A stretch of DNA of 64,000 bases, taken from contig CBDCGS010000011.1 in NCBI GenBank assembly GCA_965216915.1, forward strand, positions 558,001-622,000, given 5' to 3'. Position numbers and translations under genes: made by a program. Origin of the DNA: CBDCGS01 sp965216915 (GTDB lineage Bacteria > Pseudomonadota > Alphaproteobacteria > UBA828). The notes below the pieces were generated by a model, which saw only the letters and a list, made by a program, of their open reading frames with translations, was not told where the DNA came from and searched no databases. Below are positions 42,871 through 51,331 of the stretch, one piece after another. The first letter of the stretch is position 1. Each line of letters starts with the position of its first letter.

Positions 42871-42914
42871 TTGACACGGCCAAGCACATCGTGGTGGTAT
42901 ACCGGTATACCACC
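42871..42914 (+). promoter_or_regulatory. Promoter and tandem GGTATACC operator of the dikinase/Mo-hydroxylase cluster
   Basis: TTGACA at 42871-42876 is a consensus -35. At 42893-42914 lies a 22-bp perfect palindrome made of two back-to-back copies of GGTATACC extended by GGT on the left and ACC on the right. It covers the expected -10 and start site, so a bound repressor should block transcription. Half-sites with GGTATA/TATACC are used by FCD-type GntR regulators such as NanR, and a GntR-FCD gene lies at the end of this cluster (52036-52761). The regulator link is inferred. Confidence 0.72.
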
Positions 42915-42942
42915 CGTGCGGCGATAGTGGCAGGTGTCGAGC

Positions 42943-44814
42943 ATGAACGAGAAGCCTGAACCTGGCGGGACCGGGACCGCCTCCTCAAACAAACGCTTCC
43001 CGAGTCCGTTCGAACTGCCGACGCCCGAAGGGGCCGAAGGTTGGGAGGACCTCTATCCCTACTACTACCTCTTGAGCGACGAGCGACGGGAACTGGAGGA
43101 GGGAAAGTTCTGGTTCTTCGACGGCATGCACAACCCCGAGCCGCTCTATCCTTTCGACACGATCATGACCGAGAACTGGTGGGTGGCGGCGAGCCAGATG
43201 GCAAGCCGGGTTTGGCCGATCCCGGTTGCCATGGGGATCGATCAGCGGGTGGTCAACGGGTACATCTATGTGAGCCCCAATGGGGTGACCGATCCCGACC
43301 AGATCGCCGCGCGCAACGAGCATTTCACGCGCCGGGCCGGCCACTATTTCGAGAACTGGGACGAGATCTACGGCAAGTGGGCCGACAAGGCGAAGGACTG
43401 TATCGCCCGCCTGAACGACATCACATTTCGCCCCCTGCCCGAGATGGAGCCCGAGGAGCACGTCTTCGGCCATCGCGGGGTCTACTCCTCGCACGACCTC
43501 CTCAGCGCCTACAACCGGCTGATCGAGAACATGCTCGAGATGGGCTCCTATCACTTCGAGATGCTCAACCTCGGCTATGGCGCCTACCTCACCTTCCGCG
43601 AATTCTGTCAGCAGGCTTTTCCCGGAATCACCGACCGGACGCTCACGCAGATGGTCTGCGGCATCGACAACCTGCTGCTCAGGCCCGATGACGAGGTGCG
43701 CAAGCTGGCGGCACTCGCGGTGAAGCACGATCTGGCCCCGATCGTCCTCGCCCATGAGGACCCGGACGCGATGCTCGCGGCGATGGCCGATGCGGACGGC
43801 GGCGCCGAATGGCTCGAGGCCCTCGAGACCGCGAAGGAGCCCTGGTTCCACTTCTCCACGGGCGTCGGCTACCAGCACTCCGACCCGGTGTGGATCGATG
43901 ACTTGCGTCTGCCCTTCATGGCGATGCGCGGCTATGTCGAGGCGCTGCAGCGCGGCGAGGACATCCGCCGCCCACTCGAGAGCCTGCTCGAGACGCGCCA
44001 ACGCGTCACCGACGAGTATCGTGCGCTTTTGCCCTCCGACGACGACCGTGCGGCGTTCGACGGTCTGCTCGGGCTGACCTGCAACGTCTTTCCCTATGTC
44101 GAGGACCACAACTTCTTCGTCGAGCATTGGCATCACACGATCTTCTGGTCGAAGGTGCGCGAGCTCGGCGAGGTTTTCGTCGCGCACAACTTCTTGGATG
44201 ACCGGGAAGACCTCTTCTATCTCCATCGGCACGAGGTATACGACGCGCTCTACGACCTGCTCGTCGGCTGGGCAACCGGCAGCCAGGCACGGGGCGAGGT
44301 GTATTGGCGGCCGATCGTTGCGAAGCGCCGACGCATTCGCGATGCGCTCGCCGAATGGTCGCCGCCGCCCGCGCTCGGCACGCCACCGGAGGTCATCACC
44401 GAGCCGATCACCATCATGCTCTGGGGCATCACCGAGGAGACCGTCGAGGAATGGCTCGGCGTCGACCCGGCCACAGCCGGCGATCAGCTGCGCGGCGTGC
44501 CTGCGTCCACGGGCACCGTGACCGGACCTGCGCGGGTCGTCACGGCATCGGACGAGCTCTACGACATCGAAGAGGGCGAGATCCTCATCTGCCGTATCAC
44601 TGCGCCGAGTTGGGCGCCGGTGTTCTCGCGCATCGCGGCCGCGGTCTCTGATGTCGGCGGCATGATGGCGCACACCGCAATCATCTCCCGCGAATATGGC
44701 CTGCCGGCGGTGGTCGGCGTCGGCTATGCCACCGCGACCATCCGGACCGGCGACACGGTCGAGGTGAACGGCGACGCCGGCACCGTGACGGTGCTCCAGA
44801 GGGCCGGCGCATGA
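42943..44814 (+). CDS. PEP-utilising (phosphohistidine) large subunit, phenylphosphate-synthase-alpha-like
   Basis: The 623-residue protein carries a C-terminal swivelling phosphohistidine domain of PEP synthase type: GVPASTGTVTGPARVV, then GGMMAHTAIISREYGLPAVV with the phosphorylatable His577. Residues 1-500 have no PEP-synthase catalytic barrel that I can recognise and probably bind the acceptor. This size and layout match the 70-kDa subunit of phenylphosphate synthase, whose active His is near residue 569. The nucleotide-binding subunit is encoded next (4-bp overlap). ATG 42943 has AGGTG 6 nt upstream. In the 3-hydroxypyridine cluster of Ensifer a PEP-utilising protein of this kind was needed for the first hydroxylation. 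Confidence 0.85.
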   Translation: MNEKPEPGGTGTASSNKRFPSPFELPTPEGAEGWEDLYPYYYLLSDERRELEEGKFWFFDGMHNPEPLYPFDTIMTENWWVAASQMASRVWPIPVAMGIDQRVVNGYIYVSPNGVTDPDQIAARNEHFTRRAGHYFENWDEIYGKWADKAKDCIARLNDITFRPLPEMEPEEHVFGHRGVYSSHDLLSAYNRLIENMLEMGSYHFEMLNLGYGAYLTFREFCQQAFPGITDRTLTQMVCGIDNLLLRPDDEVRKLAALAVKHDLAPIVLAHEDPDAMLAAMADADGGAEWLEALETAKEPWFHFSTGVGYQHSDPVWIDDLRLPFMAMRGYVEALQRGEDIRRPLESLLETRQRVTDEYRALLPSDDDRAAFDGLLGLTCNVFPYVEDHNFFVEHWHHTIFWSKVRELGEVFVAHNFLDDREDLFYLHRHEVYDALYDLLVGWATGSQARGEVYWRPIVAKRRRIRDALAEWSPPPALGTPPEVITEPITIMLWGITEETVEEWLGVDPATAGDQLRGVPASTGTVTGPARVVTASDELYDIEEGEILICRITAPSWAPVFSRIAAAVSDVGGMMAHTAIISREYGLPAVVGVGYATATIRTGDTVEVNGDAGTVTVLQRAGA

Positions 44815-45908
44815 GCGCGGCTCCCTTCATTCTCTGGTTCGATGCGGAGACGGCGCCCGGACACCCGCTGCTCGGCGGGAAATGCGCCAACTTGGCGGAG
44901 ATGACCGCCGCGGGGTTCGCCGTGCCGCCCGGCTTCGGCATCACCACGGCCGCGTATCGGCAGTTCATGGTCGACGCGGGCCTTGCGGACGAGGCCCAAC
45001 GGGTTCGGGCCGAGGCATCGTCCATGGCGCTCTCCGCCATCAAGAAGCGCGCGGCGGACCTCGTTGCCGCCATCGACTCCGCGCCTCTTCCGCCATCGCT
45101 GGAAGATGCGGTGCGCGAGAGCTACGCCATGCTCGAGCGGAGGACCGGCGAAACCGACGTTCCCGTGGCGGTGCGTTCGAGCGGGGAATCGGAAGATCTG
45201 GCGGGCGCAAGCTTTGCGGGACAATATGAGACGTTCCTCTGGATCACCGGCGCCGACGCGGTGCTGCGCAACATGCGCGCCTGCTGGGCCAGCATGTTCG
45301 GCGAGGCCGTGCTGTCCTACCGACGTGACGGCGAAACGCCTGCCGACCTGGGCGATGCGGCGATCTGCGTCGGCGTCCAACAGATGGTCGCCGCGCGAAC
45401 CGCGGGCGTGATGTTCACGCTCGACCCGCTCAACGGCGACCGCTCGAAGATCCTCATGGAAGGCTGCTGGGGCCTCGGGGAGGGCGTGGTCAAGGGCGAC
45501 ATCACGCCAAGTCGCTTCACCGTCGACAAAGTGACCTTCGAGATCATCAGACGCGAGACCGTGCCGCAGCCCGAGGAGTATCGCTTCGATCCGGCGACCG
45601 GCACGGTTGGGCTCTTCCCCGTGCCATCGGAGCGGCAAGAGCAAGCGTGCCTCGACGAAGCAGCGGCGCTCATCCTCGCGAAGCTCGCGAAACGCATCGA
45701 GCAAAAGAGGGGTGCGCCGCAGGACATCGAGTGGGCGATCGATCCCGCGGGCGCGCTGCACGTGCTGCAGGTGCGTCCCGAAACCGTGTGGAGCCAGCGC
45801 CAGAGCGGCGGCATCGTCGCCGGCGCGAAATCGCCGGTTGATCATGTGCTGGCGCGGCTTTCCGGCGTGCGCGTGGCGGGCGGGTCCCGCAAGGGCGCTG
45901 ACCAATGA
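44811..45908 (+). CDS. Pyruvate-phosphate-dikinase N-terminal (ATP-grasp) subunit
   Basis: The 365-residue protein is the ATP-binding half of a PEP synthase-like enzyme: LGGKCANLAEMTAAGFAVPP, VRSSGESEDLAGASFAGQYE, AGVMFTLDPLNGDRS, EGCWGLGEGVVKGDITPSRF and DIEWAIDPAGALHVLQVRPE. It should transfer the beta-phosphate of ATP to the histidine of the preceding subunit, which then phosphorylates an acceptor. This resembles the 40-kDa phenylphosphate synthase subunit; a third CBS-type subunit is not present here. It overlaps both neighbours by 4 bp. Confidence 0.88.
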   Translation: MSAAPFILWFDAETAPGHPLLGGKCANLAEMTAAGFAVPPGFGITTAAYRQFMVDAGLADEAQRVRAEASSMALSAIKKRAADLVAAIDSAPLPPSLEDAVRESYAMLERRTGETDVPVAVRSSGESEDLAGASFAGQYETFLWITGADAVLRNMRACWASMFGEAVLSYRRDGETPADLGDAAICVGVQQMVAARTAGVMFTLDPLNGDRSKILMEGCWGLGEGVVKGDITPSRFTVDKVTFEIIRRETVPQPEEYRFDPATGTVGLFPVPSERQEQACLDEAAALILAKLAKRIEQKRGAPQDIEWAIDPAGALHVLQVRPETVWSQRQSGGIVAGAKSPVDHVLARLSGVRVAGGSRKGADQ

Positions 45909-46768
45909 AGGCCCCCGATTTCATCTACCATAAAGCGCGCGACGTCGCCGAGGCGGTGCGTTATCTGCAGGACTACGACGGCGCGGCGCGCGTGCTCGCA
46001 GGCGGCCAAAGTCTCGTGCCGATGCTGAACATGCGGCTTTGGCGGCCGGCCGCGCTCATCGACATCAACGCGCTCTCTGAGCTCGCGGAACTCCACGTCG
46101 AGGGCGCGGAAACGCGCGTCGGCGCGTTGGTTCGCTACGCCACGCTCGAGACCTCGCCCGTGATCGCCAAGCGGCTTCCGCTCATCGCCGCCATGGTGCG
46201 CTATGTCGGCGACCGGCAGGTGCGCAACCGCGGCACGATCGGCGGCAGCCTCGTGCAGGGCGACCCGACCGGCGAGATGCCCCTCGGTTGCCTGGTGCTG
46301 GGCGCAACGGTCGACGTCGTGGGACCGGAGGGCGGTCGCTCGATCCCGATGGCCGAATTCTACGAGGGTGCCTATGCCGCAGCCTTGGAGCCGGAGGAGC
46401 TGCTGACCGCGATCCGCTTTCCGAGGCACCCGTCACACTTCGCGTTTCGCGAGTGCTATCGCCGGCATAACGACTTTGCCGTGCTGTCGGTGGCCGTGAC
46501 GGGTGAGCGCGACGCCGACGGGCACTGGCGCGCGGTGCGGATCGGGCTGGGTGCCGTCAATGACACGCCGGTGCTCGCCACGACGAGCATGGCGCTGCTG
46601 GAAGGCGGCGCGCTCGGCGACGACGAGATCGCCGCGGCGAGTGATGCCGCGCGCGACGCGATCGATCCGCCGAGCGACATCAGGGGATCGGCCGAATACC
46701 GCGCCCATCTCGTGCCGCTGTACGTGGCGCGCGCCTTGCGGGCGATGCGCCGGGCGGCGTCCGGGTGA
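45905..46768 (+). CDS. Molybdenum hydroxylase FAD-binding (medium) subunit
   Basis: The 287-residue protein is a CoxM-type FAD subunit. The FAD motif AGGQSLVPMLNMRL (33-46) and the second motif TIGGSLVQGDPTGE are present. The C-terminal CO dehydrogenase-flavoprotein domain starts near residue 175 (FRECYRRHNDFAVLSVAV). It passes electrons from the 2Fe-2S subunit to an acceptor. It overlaps the dikinase subunit by 4 bp and precedes the SRPBCC gene by 25 bp. The small and large subunits lie two genes further on, separated by SRPBCC and nicX genes. Confidence 0.9.
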   Translation: MKAPDFIYHKARDVAEAVRYLQDYDGAARVLAGGQSLVPMLNMRLWRPAALIDINALSELAELHVEGAETRVGALVRYATLETSPVIAKRLPLIAAMVRYVGDRQVRNRGTIGGSLVQGDPTGEMPLGCLVLGATVDVVGPEGGRSIPMAEFYEGAYAAALEPEELLTAIRFPRHPSHFAFRECYRRHNDFAVLSVAVTGERDADGHWRAVRIGLGAVNDTPVLATTSMALLEGGALGDDEIAAASDAARDAIDPPSDIRGSAEYRAHLVPLYVARALRAMRRAASG

Positions 46769-46793
46769 TGGCACCTCTTGAGGAGACTGCGCG

Positions 46794-47351
46794 ATGAAGT
46801 TTCGCCAGGAGTTTCGGGTTGCGGCGCCGCGCGATGCGGTGTGGCGTTTTTTCGAGCAGCCTCTGCGCGTCGCCGCCTGCCTGCCGGGGCTCGAAACCGT
46901 CGACACGGTCGACGACGACACACTCTCGGTCAGGATCACCCAGAAGCTCGGCCCCATGTCGGCCACCTTCGATGCCAGGGTCGACATCGTCGAGCGCATC
47001 CCGGGCGAGCGAATCGCCTTCACGTCCGTTGGCAAGGCCGTGCGGGGCGCGGCCGGCAATTTTCGCGCCGAGAACATCGTTCATCTCGTACCCATCGGGA
47101 ACGAGACCGACGTGGTCGTCGAAGGCGAGGCGGCATTGGCCGGCGTCCTCGGCACCGTCGCGCATCCAATCATCAAGAAGCAGGCCGCGAAAGTCACGGT
47201 GGCGTTCGCGCACAATCTCGCGCAGGCGCTCGCCACCGATGGTCCGGCTGCTGGTGGCGCCGCACCGGGCGACAGCGACCGGGCGACGGACGATGCGGCT
47301 GGTCAACCGCATTTGATGGCGTCAAGCGGAGGGTTGGGTCGCTCGCATTGA
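46794..47351 (+). CDS. Separate SRPBCC (CoxG-like) subunit of the Mo-hydroxylase
   Basis: The 185-residue protein has a SRPBCC fold (about residues 1-150) starting MKFRQEFRVAAPRDAVWRFF and continuing VAACLPGLETVDTVDDDTL, close to CoxG. The tail after 155 is low-complexity. In most N-heterocycle molybdohydroxylases this domain is fused or absent. A separate SRPBCC subunit is a marker of the 3-hydroxypyridine dehydrogenase reported for Ensifer adhaerens HP1. GGAG lies upstream of the ATG. Its role may be in substrate handling or membrane association. Confidence 0.85.
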   Translation: MKFRQEFRVAAPRDAVWRFFEQPLRVAACLPGLETVDTVDDDTLSVRITQKLGPMSATFDARVDIVERIPGERIAFTSVGKAVRGAAGNFRAENIVHLVPIGNETDVVVEGEAALAGVLGTVAHPIIKKQAAKVTVAFAHNLAQALATDGPAAGGAAPGDSDRATDDAAGQPHLMASSGGLGRSH

Positions 47352-47402
47352 GAGGCCGGCCGACCGGGCGGCGCCGACACGGAGACTCAGGAGGTATGAG
47401 CC

Positions 47403-48431
47403 ATGGATCAGCACATCCTACAACAGCTATGCCGCGCGCAACTCGAGCTGAGTGGCGTCCACGAAGGCGAATTGGTCGCCGTTCTTTCACAGGGGCACGA
47501 CCGCCTGGACTATGCCGACGCCTTTATCAACGCCGCGCAAAGCTTGGGCGCCAAGACCTATCACATGCGTGTGCCCGAGCCTCCACCGCAAGGCAAGTGG
47601 GCCGTCGGGGTGACGCCGTTGGCGGGGAATCCTGAGGCGATCGAGGCGTTGAAGCAGGCCGATTTGCTCGTCGACCTCATCTTCCTCCTGTTCAGCGAGG
47701 AGCAGATGGACATTCAGGCGTCCGGGACGCGCGTCCTGACAACCATCGAGCCGGCCGCGTTGCTGCAACGTCTGTTTCCGACGCGAGAGCTGCGCGAGCG
47801 CGTCGAGTACGCCGCCGATACGCTAAGCAAAGCGGAGACCATGCGGATCACGAGCCCGCACGGCACCGATATCACCTACCGGCTCGGGACCTACCCGACG
47901 ATCACGGAATATGGCTATACCGACGAGCCCGGCCGTTGGGACCATTGGCCAGCCGCCTTCGTCTTCACCGGCGCCGAGGATCGCAGCGTCGATGGTCAGG
48001 TCGTGCTGGCCCCAGGCGACGTGCTCCTCCCCTTCAACAGCTATGTCTCGAGCCCGGTCACCTACACGATCAAGCACGGCATGATCGAGGATATCCGCGG
48101 CGGTCTCGACGCCGAGCTGGTGAAGTCGTACATGAATTCCTTCGCCGACCCGCGGGGCTATGCGGTCTCGCACATCGGCTGGGGGCTCGACGAGCGTGCG
48201 CAATGGCATGGCCTGACCCAATTCCCCGGCGGGATCGGCATGGAGCTGCGCTCGTTCTACGGAAATGTCCTCTTCTCCACCGGTCCGAACAATGAGCTCG
48301 GCGGCCCGAATGATTCGCCGTGTCATTTGGACATTCCGATGCGGGGCTGCAGTCTTTTCCTGGATGACGAGCCCATCGTGGTCGATGGCGACCTCGTGGT
48401 GAAGGAAATGCGGCCCGCCGACCGGCGCTGA
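47403..48431 (+). CDS. nicX: NicX-like 2,5-dihydroxypyridine 5,6-dioxygenase
   Basis: The 342-residue protein closely resembles NicX, an iron-dependent ring-cleaving dioxygenase on the aminopeptidase-M29-like fold. Shared blocks are EYGYTDEPGRWDHWP, SHIGWGLDERAQW, FYGNVLFSTGPN and SPCHLDIPMRGCSLFLDD. The iron ligands His257, His308 and Asp310 align with the NicX triad. It should open 2,5-dihydroxypyridine to N-formylmaleamate. Genes for later steps (deformylase, maleamate amidase, maleate isomerase) are not in the window. The protein would otherwise be misread as a leucyl aminopeptidase. AGGAGG-type sequence precedes ATG 47403. Confidence 0.9.
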   Translation: MDQHILQQLCRAQLELSGVHEGELVAVLSQGHDRLDYADAFINAAQSLGAKTYHMRVPEPPPQGKWAVGVTPLAGNPEAIEALKQADLLVDLIFLLFSEEQMDIQASGTRVLTTIEPAALLQRLFPTRELRERVEYAADTLSKAETMRITSPHGTDITYRLGTYPTITEYGYTDEPGRWDHWPAAFVFTGAEDRSVDGQVVLAPGDVLLPFNSYVSSPVTYTIKHGMIEDIRGGLDAELVKSYMNSFADPRGYAVSHIGWGLDERAQWHGLTQFPGGIGMELRSFYGNVLFSTGPNNELGGPNDSPCHLDIPMRGCSLFLDDEPIVVDGDLVVKEMRPADRR

Positions 48432-48473
48432 AGATGGCCTTGCTGATGGGGCTCGGTCCATGGGAGGCGCCGC

Positions 48474-48950
48474 TTGAGCGTCAATGAATGCGAGATCGGC
48501 TTTCGGCTGAACGGCGAGGCGGTCTCCGCCCGCGTGCCGGCTCGCATGCACGCGGCTGATTTCCTGCGCCATCGGTTCGGACTCACCGGCACCCATGTCG
48601 GCTGCGAGCAGGGGGTGTGCGGCATGTGCACCGTTCTGGTCGATGGCGCAGCGGTCAAAGCGTGCCTCCTGCTCGCCGCGCAGCTCGACGGCACGGATGT
48701 GCAAACGGTGGAATCGCTCGCCGACGGCGATCAGCTGAGCGCCGCGCAGGTGACGTTCCAGCGGCACCATGCGCTGCAGTGCGGCTTTTGCACGCCCGGC
48801 TTTTTGATGCTGGTGACGAGCCTGAAGGCCGAAGGCCGCACGCTCACCCGGGAGGAGATCCGCGCCGAGATCGCCGGCGTGCTCTGCCGCTGCACCGGCT
48901 ACGAAGGCATTGTCCGCGCGGTCGAGGATCTGTTGGGGGCGGCGGAATGA
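48474..48950 (+). CDS. Molybdenum hydroxylase 2Fe-2S (small) subunit
   Basis: The 158-residue protein binds two [2Fe-2S] clusters. The plant-type motif is CEQGVCGMCTVLVDGAAVKAC and the second, helical motif is CGFCTPGF together with CRCTGY. The start is TTG 48474, supported by GGGAGG 6 nt upstream. A conventional ATG is not in frame nearby. It overlaps the molybdenum subunit by 4 bp. It should carry electrons from the Mo site to FAD. Confidence 0.93.
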   Translation: MSVNECEIGFRLNGEAVSARVPARMHAADFLRHRFGLTGTHVGCEQGVCGMCTVLVDGAAVKACLLLAAQLDGTDVQTVESLADGDQLSAAQVTFQRHHALQCGFCTPGFLMLVTSLKAEGRTLTREEIRAEIAGVLCRCTGYEGIVRAVEDLLGAAE

Positions 48951-51328
48951 GCGACCAACGCCGCCAAAGCCTGATCGGTGCCGCGCTGCCCCGGAAAGAG
49001 GATCACCGCCTGCTGCGCGGCGGGGGGCTCTTCACGGACGACATCGACCTCGCGCATCAGCTCGAGATGGCGGTGGGCCGCTGCCCCTTCCCCCACGCCG
49101 CAATCCGCTCGATCAATCTTGACGCGGCCCGCGCGCTCGACGGCGTCAAGCATATCCTCACCGGCGTAGAGGTGCGCCGCCTCAGCGCGCCGCTGACAGT
49201 GCTACGACCCGTGCCCGGCGCACCGGATCTCCCGTACTATGCACTCGCCGGTGAGCGCGCGATGTATGAGGGTCAGCCGGTGGTGAGCGTGGTCGCGACC
49301 AGCCGCGCGATCGCCGAAGACGCGATCGAGCTGATCGACATCGACTATGAGCCACGACCGCATGTCACCGATACCCTCGCGGCGTTGACCCGCGACGCAC
49401 CCGTGCTCCATCCCGACACCCTCTCCACCAACCTCTTGACCTCGAACGTCGACCGGGCGGGCGAACCCGAAGACCGCATGGCCGAAGCGCCCATCGTGGT
49501 CGAGGGGCGCTTCCGGGTGAACCGGGTCACCGCACTGCCGATGGAGCCGCGCGGCATCATCGCAGCGTGGCGAGAGGGCGCGCGTGCGCTCACCGCCTAT
49601 GTCTCGACGCAGACGCCGCATCTGGTGCGCCAGCAGCTCGCGGAATGCCTGCCGCTCGACGAGAGCAACATCCGTGTGGTCGCCGCCGACGTCGGCGGCG
49701 GCTTCGGCCTTAAGCTCGGTCTCTACCCCGAGGACCTGCTCGCCGCGCTTCATGCGATGGCGCTCGGCCGTCCGGTCAAGTGGATCGAGGATCGGCTGGA
49801 GTTCTTTCGCACAAGCACCCATGCGCGCGAGGCCGTGCACGATATGCGCATCGGTGCGGAGGCGAACGGCCGATTCGTCGCGATCACCAATCAGTACACG
49901 ACCGACCTCGGCGCCTGGAACTCGACGTTTGGTTCGTCACAACTTTCCAGCGTGGTCTTCACGGGCCCCTACAACGTGGCCGACGCGGTCGTCGAACGGC
50001 GCGTCGCACTGACCAACAAGACACCGGTCGGGGCCTATCGCGGCTATGGGCAGCCCGAGGTCAACTTCGCGCTCGAGGTGTTGATCGATCGACTGGCACG
50101 ACGCCTCAAGATCGATCCACTGGCATTGCGCCTGCAGAACATGTTGTGCCCAGACGACCTGCCCTGGACGACGCCGAGCGGCGCCGCCTACGACAGCGGC
50201 GACTATCGCGAAACCCTGCGCATGGCGGCCGATGCGGTCGACTATGAGGCGCACCGCGCGGCGCCCGTAGAGGCCGACCGGGAGGGCCGCCTCAGGGGCA
50301 TCGGCTTTGCCTCTTTCGTCGAACGCACCGGCTACGCCAGCGCGCGCTTTCTCGCGCGGCGCGGCTCGCGGTTCGGCGCCCATGAGAGCGTGACCCTGCG
50401 GGCCAACCGCTCCGGCGGGATCGATCTCTACACGGGCGTGTCGACCTTCGGCCAGGGCAGCGAAACCGCGTTCGCGCAGGTTTGCGCAGAGGTCTTCGGG
50501 ATCGACTATGACGCGGTGCACGTGCACGCCGGCGACAGCGCGGCATCGCCGCTCAACACCGGTGCCTTCGCCTCACGCACCCTGATCGCGGCCGCCGGAG
50601 CCATCGAAGAGGCCGCCGCGGCCCTGCGCACGAAGACCTTGCGCATTGCGGCCATGGTGCTGCAGACGGACCCCGCATCGCTCGTGGTCGATGGCCAAGT
50701 CGTCGCCCTGCGCGACGACCCGACGCGCCAGGTGCCGCTGGCGGAGATTTTCGCCCGCGCGATCATCGGCCAGGGCATCCCCGAGGACGAAACCCCCGGC
50801 CTGGAGGCGACCGCCCAGTTTGAGCCGAGCCACGCCGCGTTCTCCTTCGGGACGGCGGCGGCGGTGGTGCGGGTCGATCCGGACAGCGGCGAGTTCGATA
50901 TCGAGCGCTTCGTGATGGCGCATGATTGCGGCGTCGCGGTCAACCCGCCGCTGGTCGAGGGGCAGGTGCGCGGCGGCTTGGTGCAAGGCCTCGGCGCGGC
51001 GCTCGGCGAGGAGCTTCGCTACGACGCCGAGACCGGCCAGCTCCTCAGCGGCACCATGCTCGACTACTTCGCGCCGACCGCGGCGGACGTGCCGCCGATC
51101 GACTTGCTGCACACGGCCGTGCCTTCGCCCGTGACACCCTTCGGCGTTCGTGGCGTGGGTGAGGCCGGCACCATCCCGCCCGCGGCCGCCGTGGCGAACG
51201 CGCTTTGCGATGCTCTCGCGGCGGACGGCGTCGAGCTTTCGACGCTCCCGCTGACGCCGGAATCGGTCTGGCGTGCCCTCCAAGCGGCGAGCGGCGAGCG
51301 CAAACCAATTGACCTGGTGAAGGCTTGA
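48947..51328 (+). CDS. Molybdenum hydroxylase large subunit (CoxL-like)
   Basis: The 793-residue protein is a molybdopterin cytosine dinucleotide-type large subunit. It begins IGAALPRKEDHRLLRGGGLF, contains ADVGGGFGLKLGLYPEDLL, GAYRGYGQPEVNFALEVL and FGQGSETAFAQV. Near the end GVRGVGEAGTIPPAAAV carries the catalytic Glu739. The CO-dehydrogenase Cys-loop is not obvious, so CO is an unlikely substrate. With the FAD, 2Fe-2S and SRPBCC subunits it should hydroxylate an N-heterocycle, most likely 3-hydroxypyridine at C6 to give 2,5-dihydroxypyridine. The longer upstream frame is rejected because ATG 48947 matches the family start. Confidence 0.92.
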   Translation: MSDQRRQSLIGAALPRKEDHRLLRGGGLFTDDIDLAHQLEMAVGRCPFPHAAIRSINLDAARALDGVKHILTGVEVRRLSAPLTVLRPVPGAPDLPYYALAGERAMYEGQPVVSVVATSRAIAEDAIELIDIDYEPRPHVTDTLAALTRDAPVLHPDTLSTNLLTSNVDRAGEPEDRMAEAPIVVEGRFRVNRVTALPMEPRGIIAAWREGARALTAYVSTQTPHLVRQQLAECLPLDESNIRVVAADVGGGFGLKLGLYPEDLLAALHAMALGRPVKWIEDRLEFFRTSTHAREAVHDMRIGAEANGRFVAITNQYTTDLGAWNSTFGSSQLSSVVFTGPYNVADAVVERRVALTNKTPVGAYRGYGQPEVNFALEVLIDRLARRLKIDPLALRLQNMLCPDDLPWTTPSGAAYDSGDYRETLRMAADAVDYEAHRAAPVEADREGRLRGIGFASFVERTGYASARFLARRGSRFGAHESVTLRANRSGGIDLYTGVSTFGQGSETAFAQVCAEVFGIDYDAVHVHAGDSAASPLNTGAFASRTLIAAAGAIEEAAAALRTKTLRIAAMVLQTDPASLVVDGQVVALRDDPTRQVPLAEIFARAIIGQGIPEDETPGLEATAQFEPSHAAFSFGTAAAVVRVDPDSGEFDIERFVMAHDCGVAVNPPLVEGQVRGGLVQGLGAALGEELRYDAETGQLLSGTMLDYFAPTAADVPPIDLLHTAVPSPVTPFGVRGVGEAGTIPPAAAVANALCDALAADGVELSTLPLTPESVWRALQAASGERKPIDLVKA

Positions 51329-51331
51329 GCC

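Noticed and set aside
42943..45908. Phenol carboxylation by phenylphosphate synthase/carboxylase
   Set aside because: The CBS-type third subunit and the carboxylase genes are absent, and the pair is followed by a Mo-hydroxylase and NicX instead.
47403..48431. Reading this gene as a leucyl aminopeptidase (M29)
   Set aside because: The close match to NicX blocks and the iron-triad positions, plus the Mo-hydroxylase context, favour 2,5-dihydroxypyridine dioxygenase.
45905..51328. Aerobic CO dehydrogenase (CoxMSL)
   Set aside because: The large subunit lacks an obvious CO-dehydrogenase Cys loop, and the gene set around it (NicX, dikinase pair) points to N-heterocycle hydroxylation.
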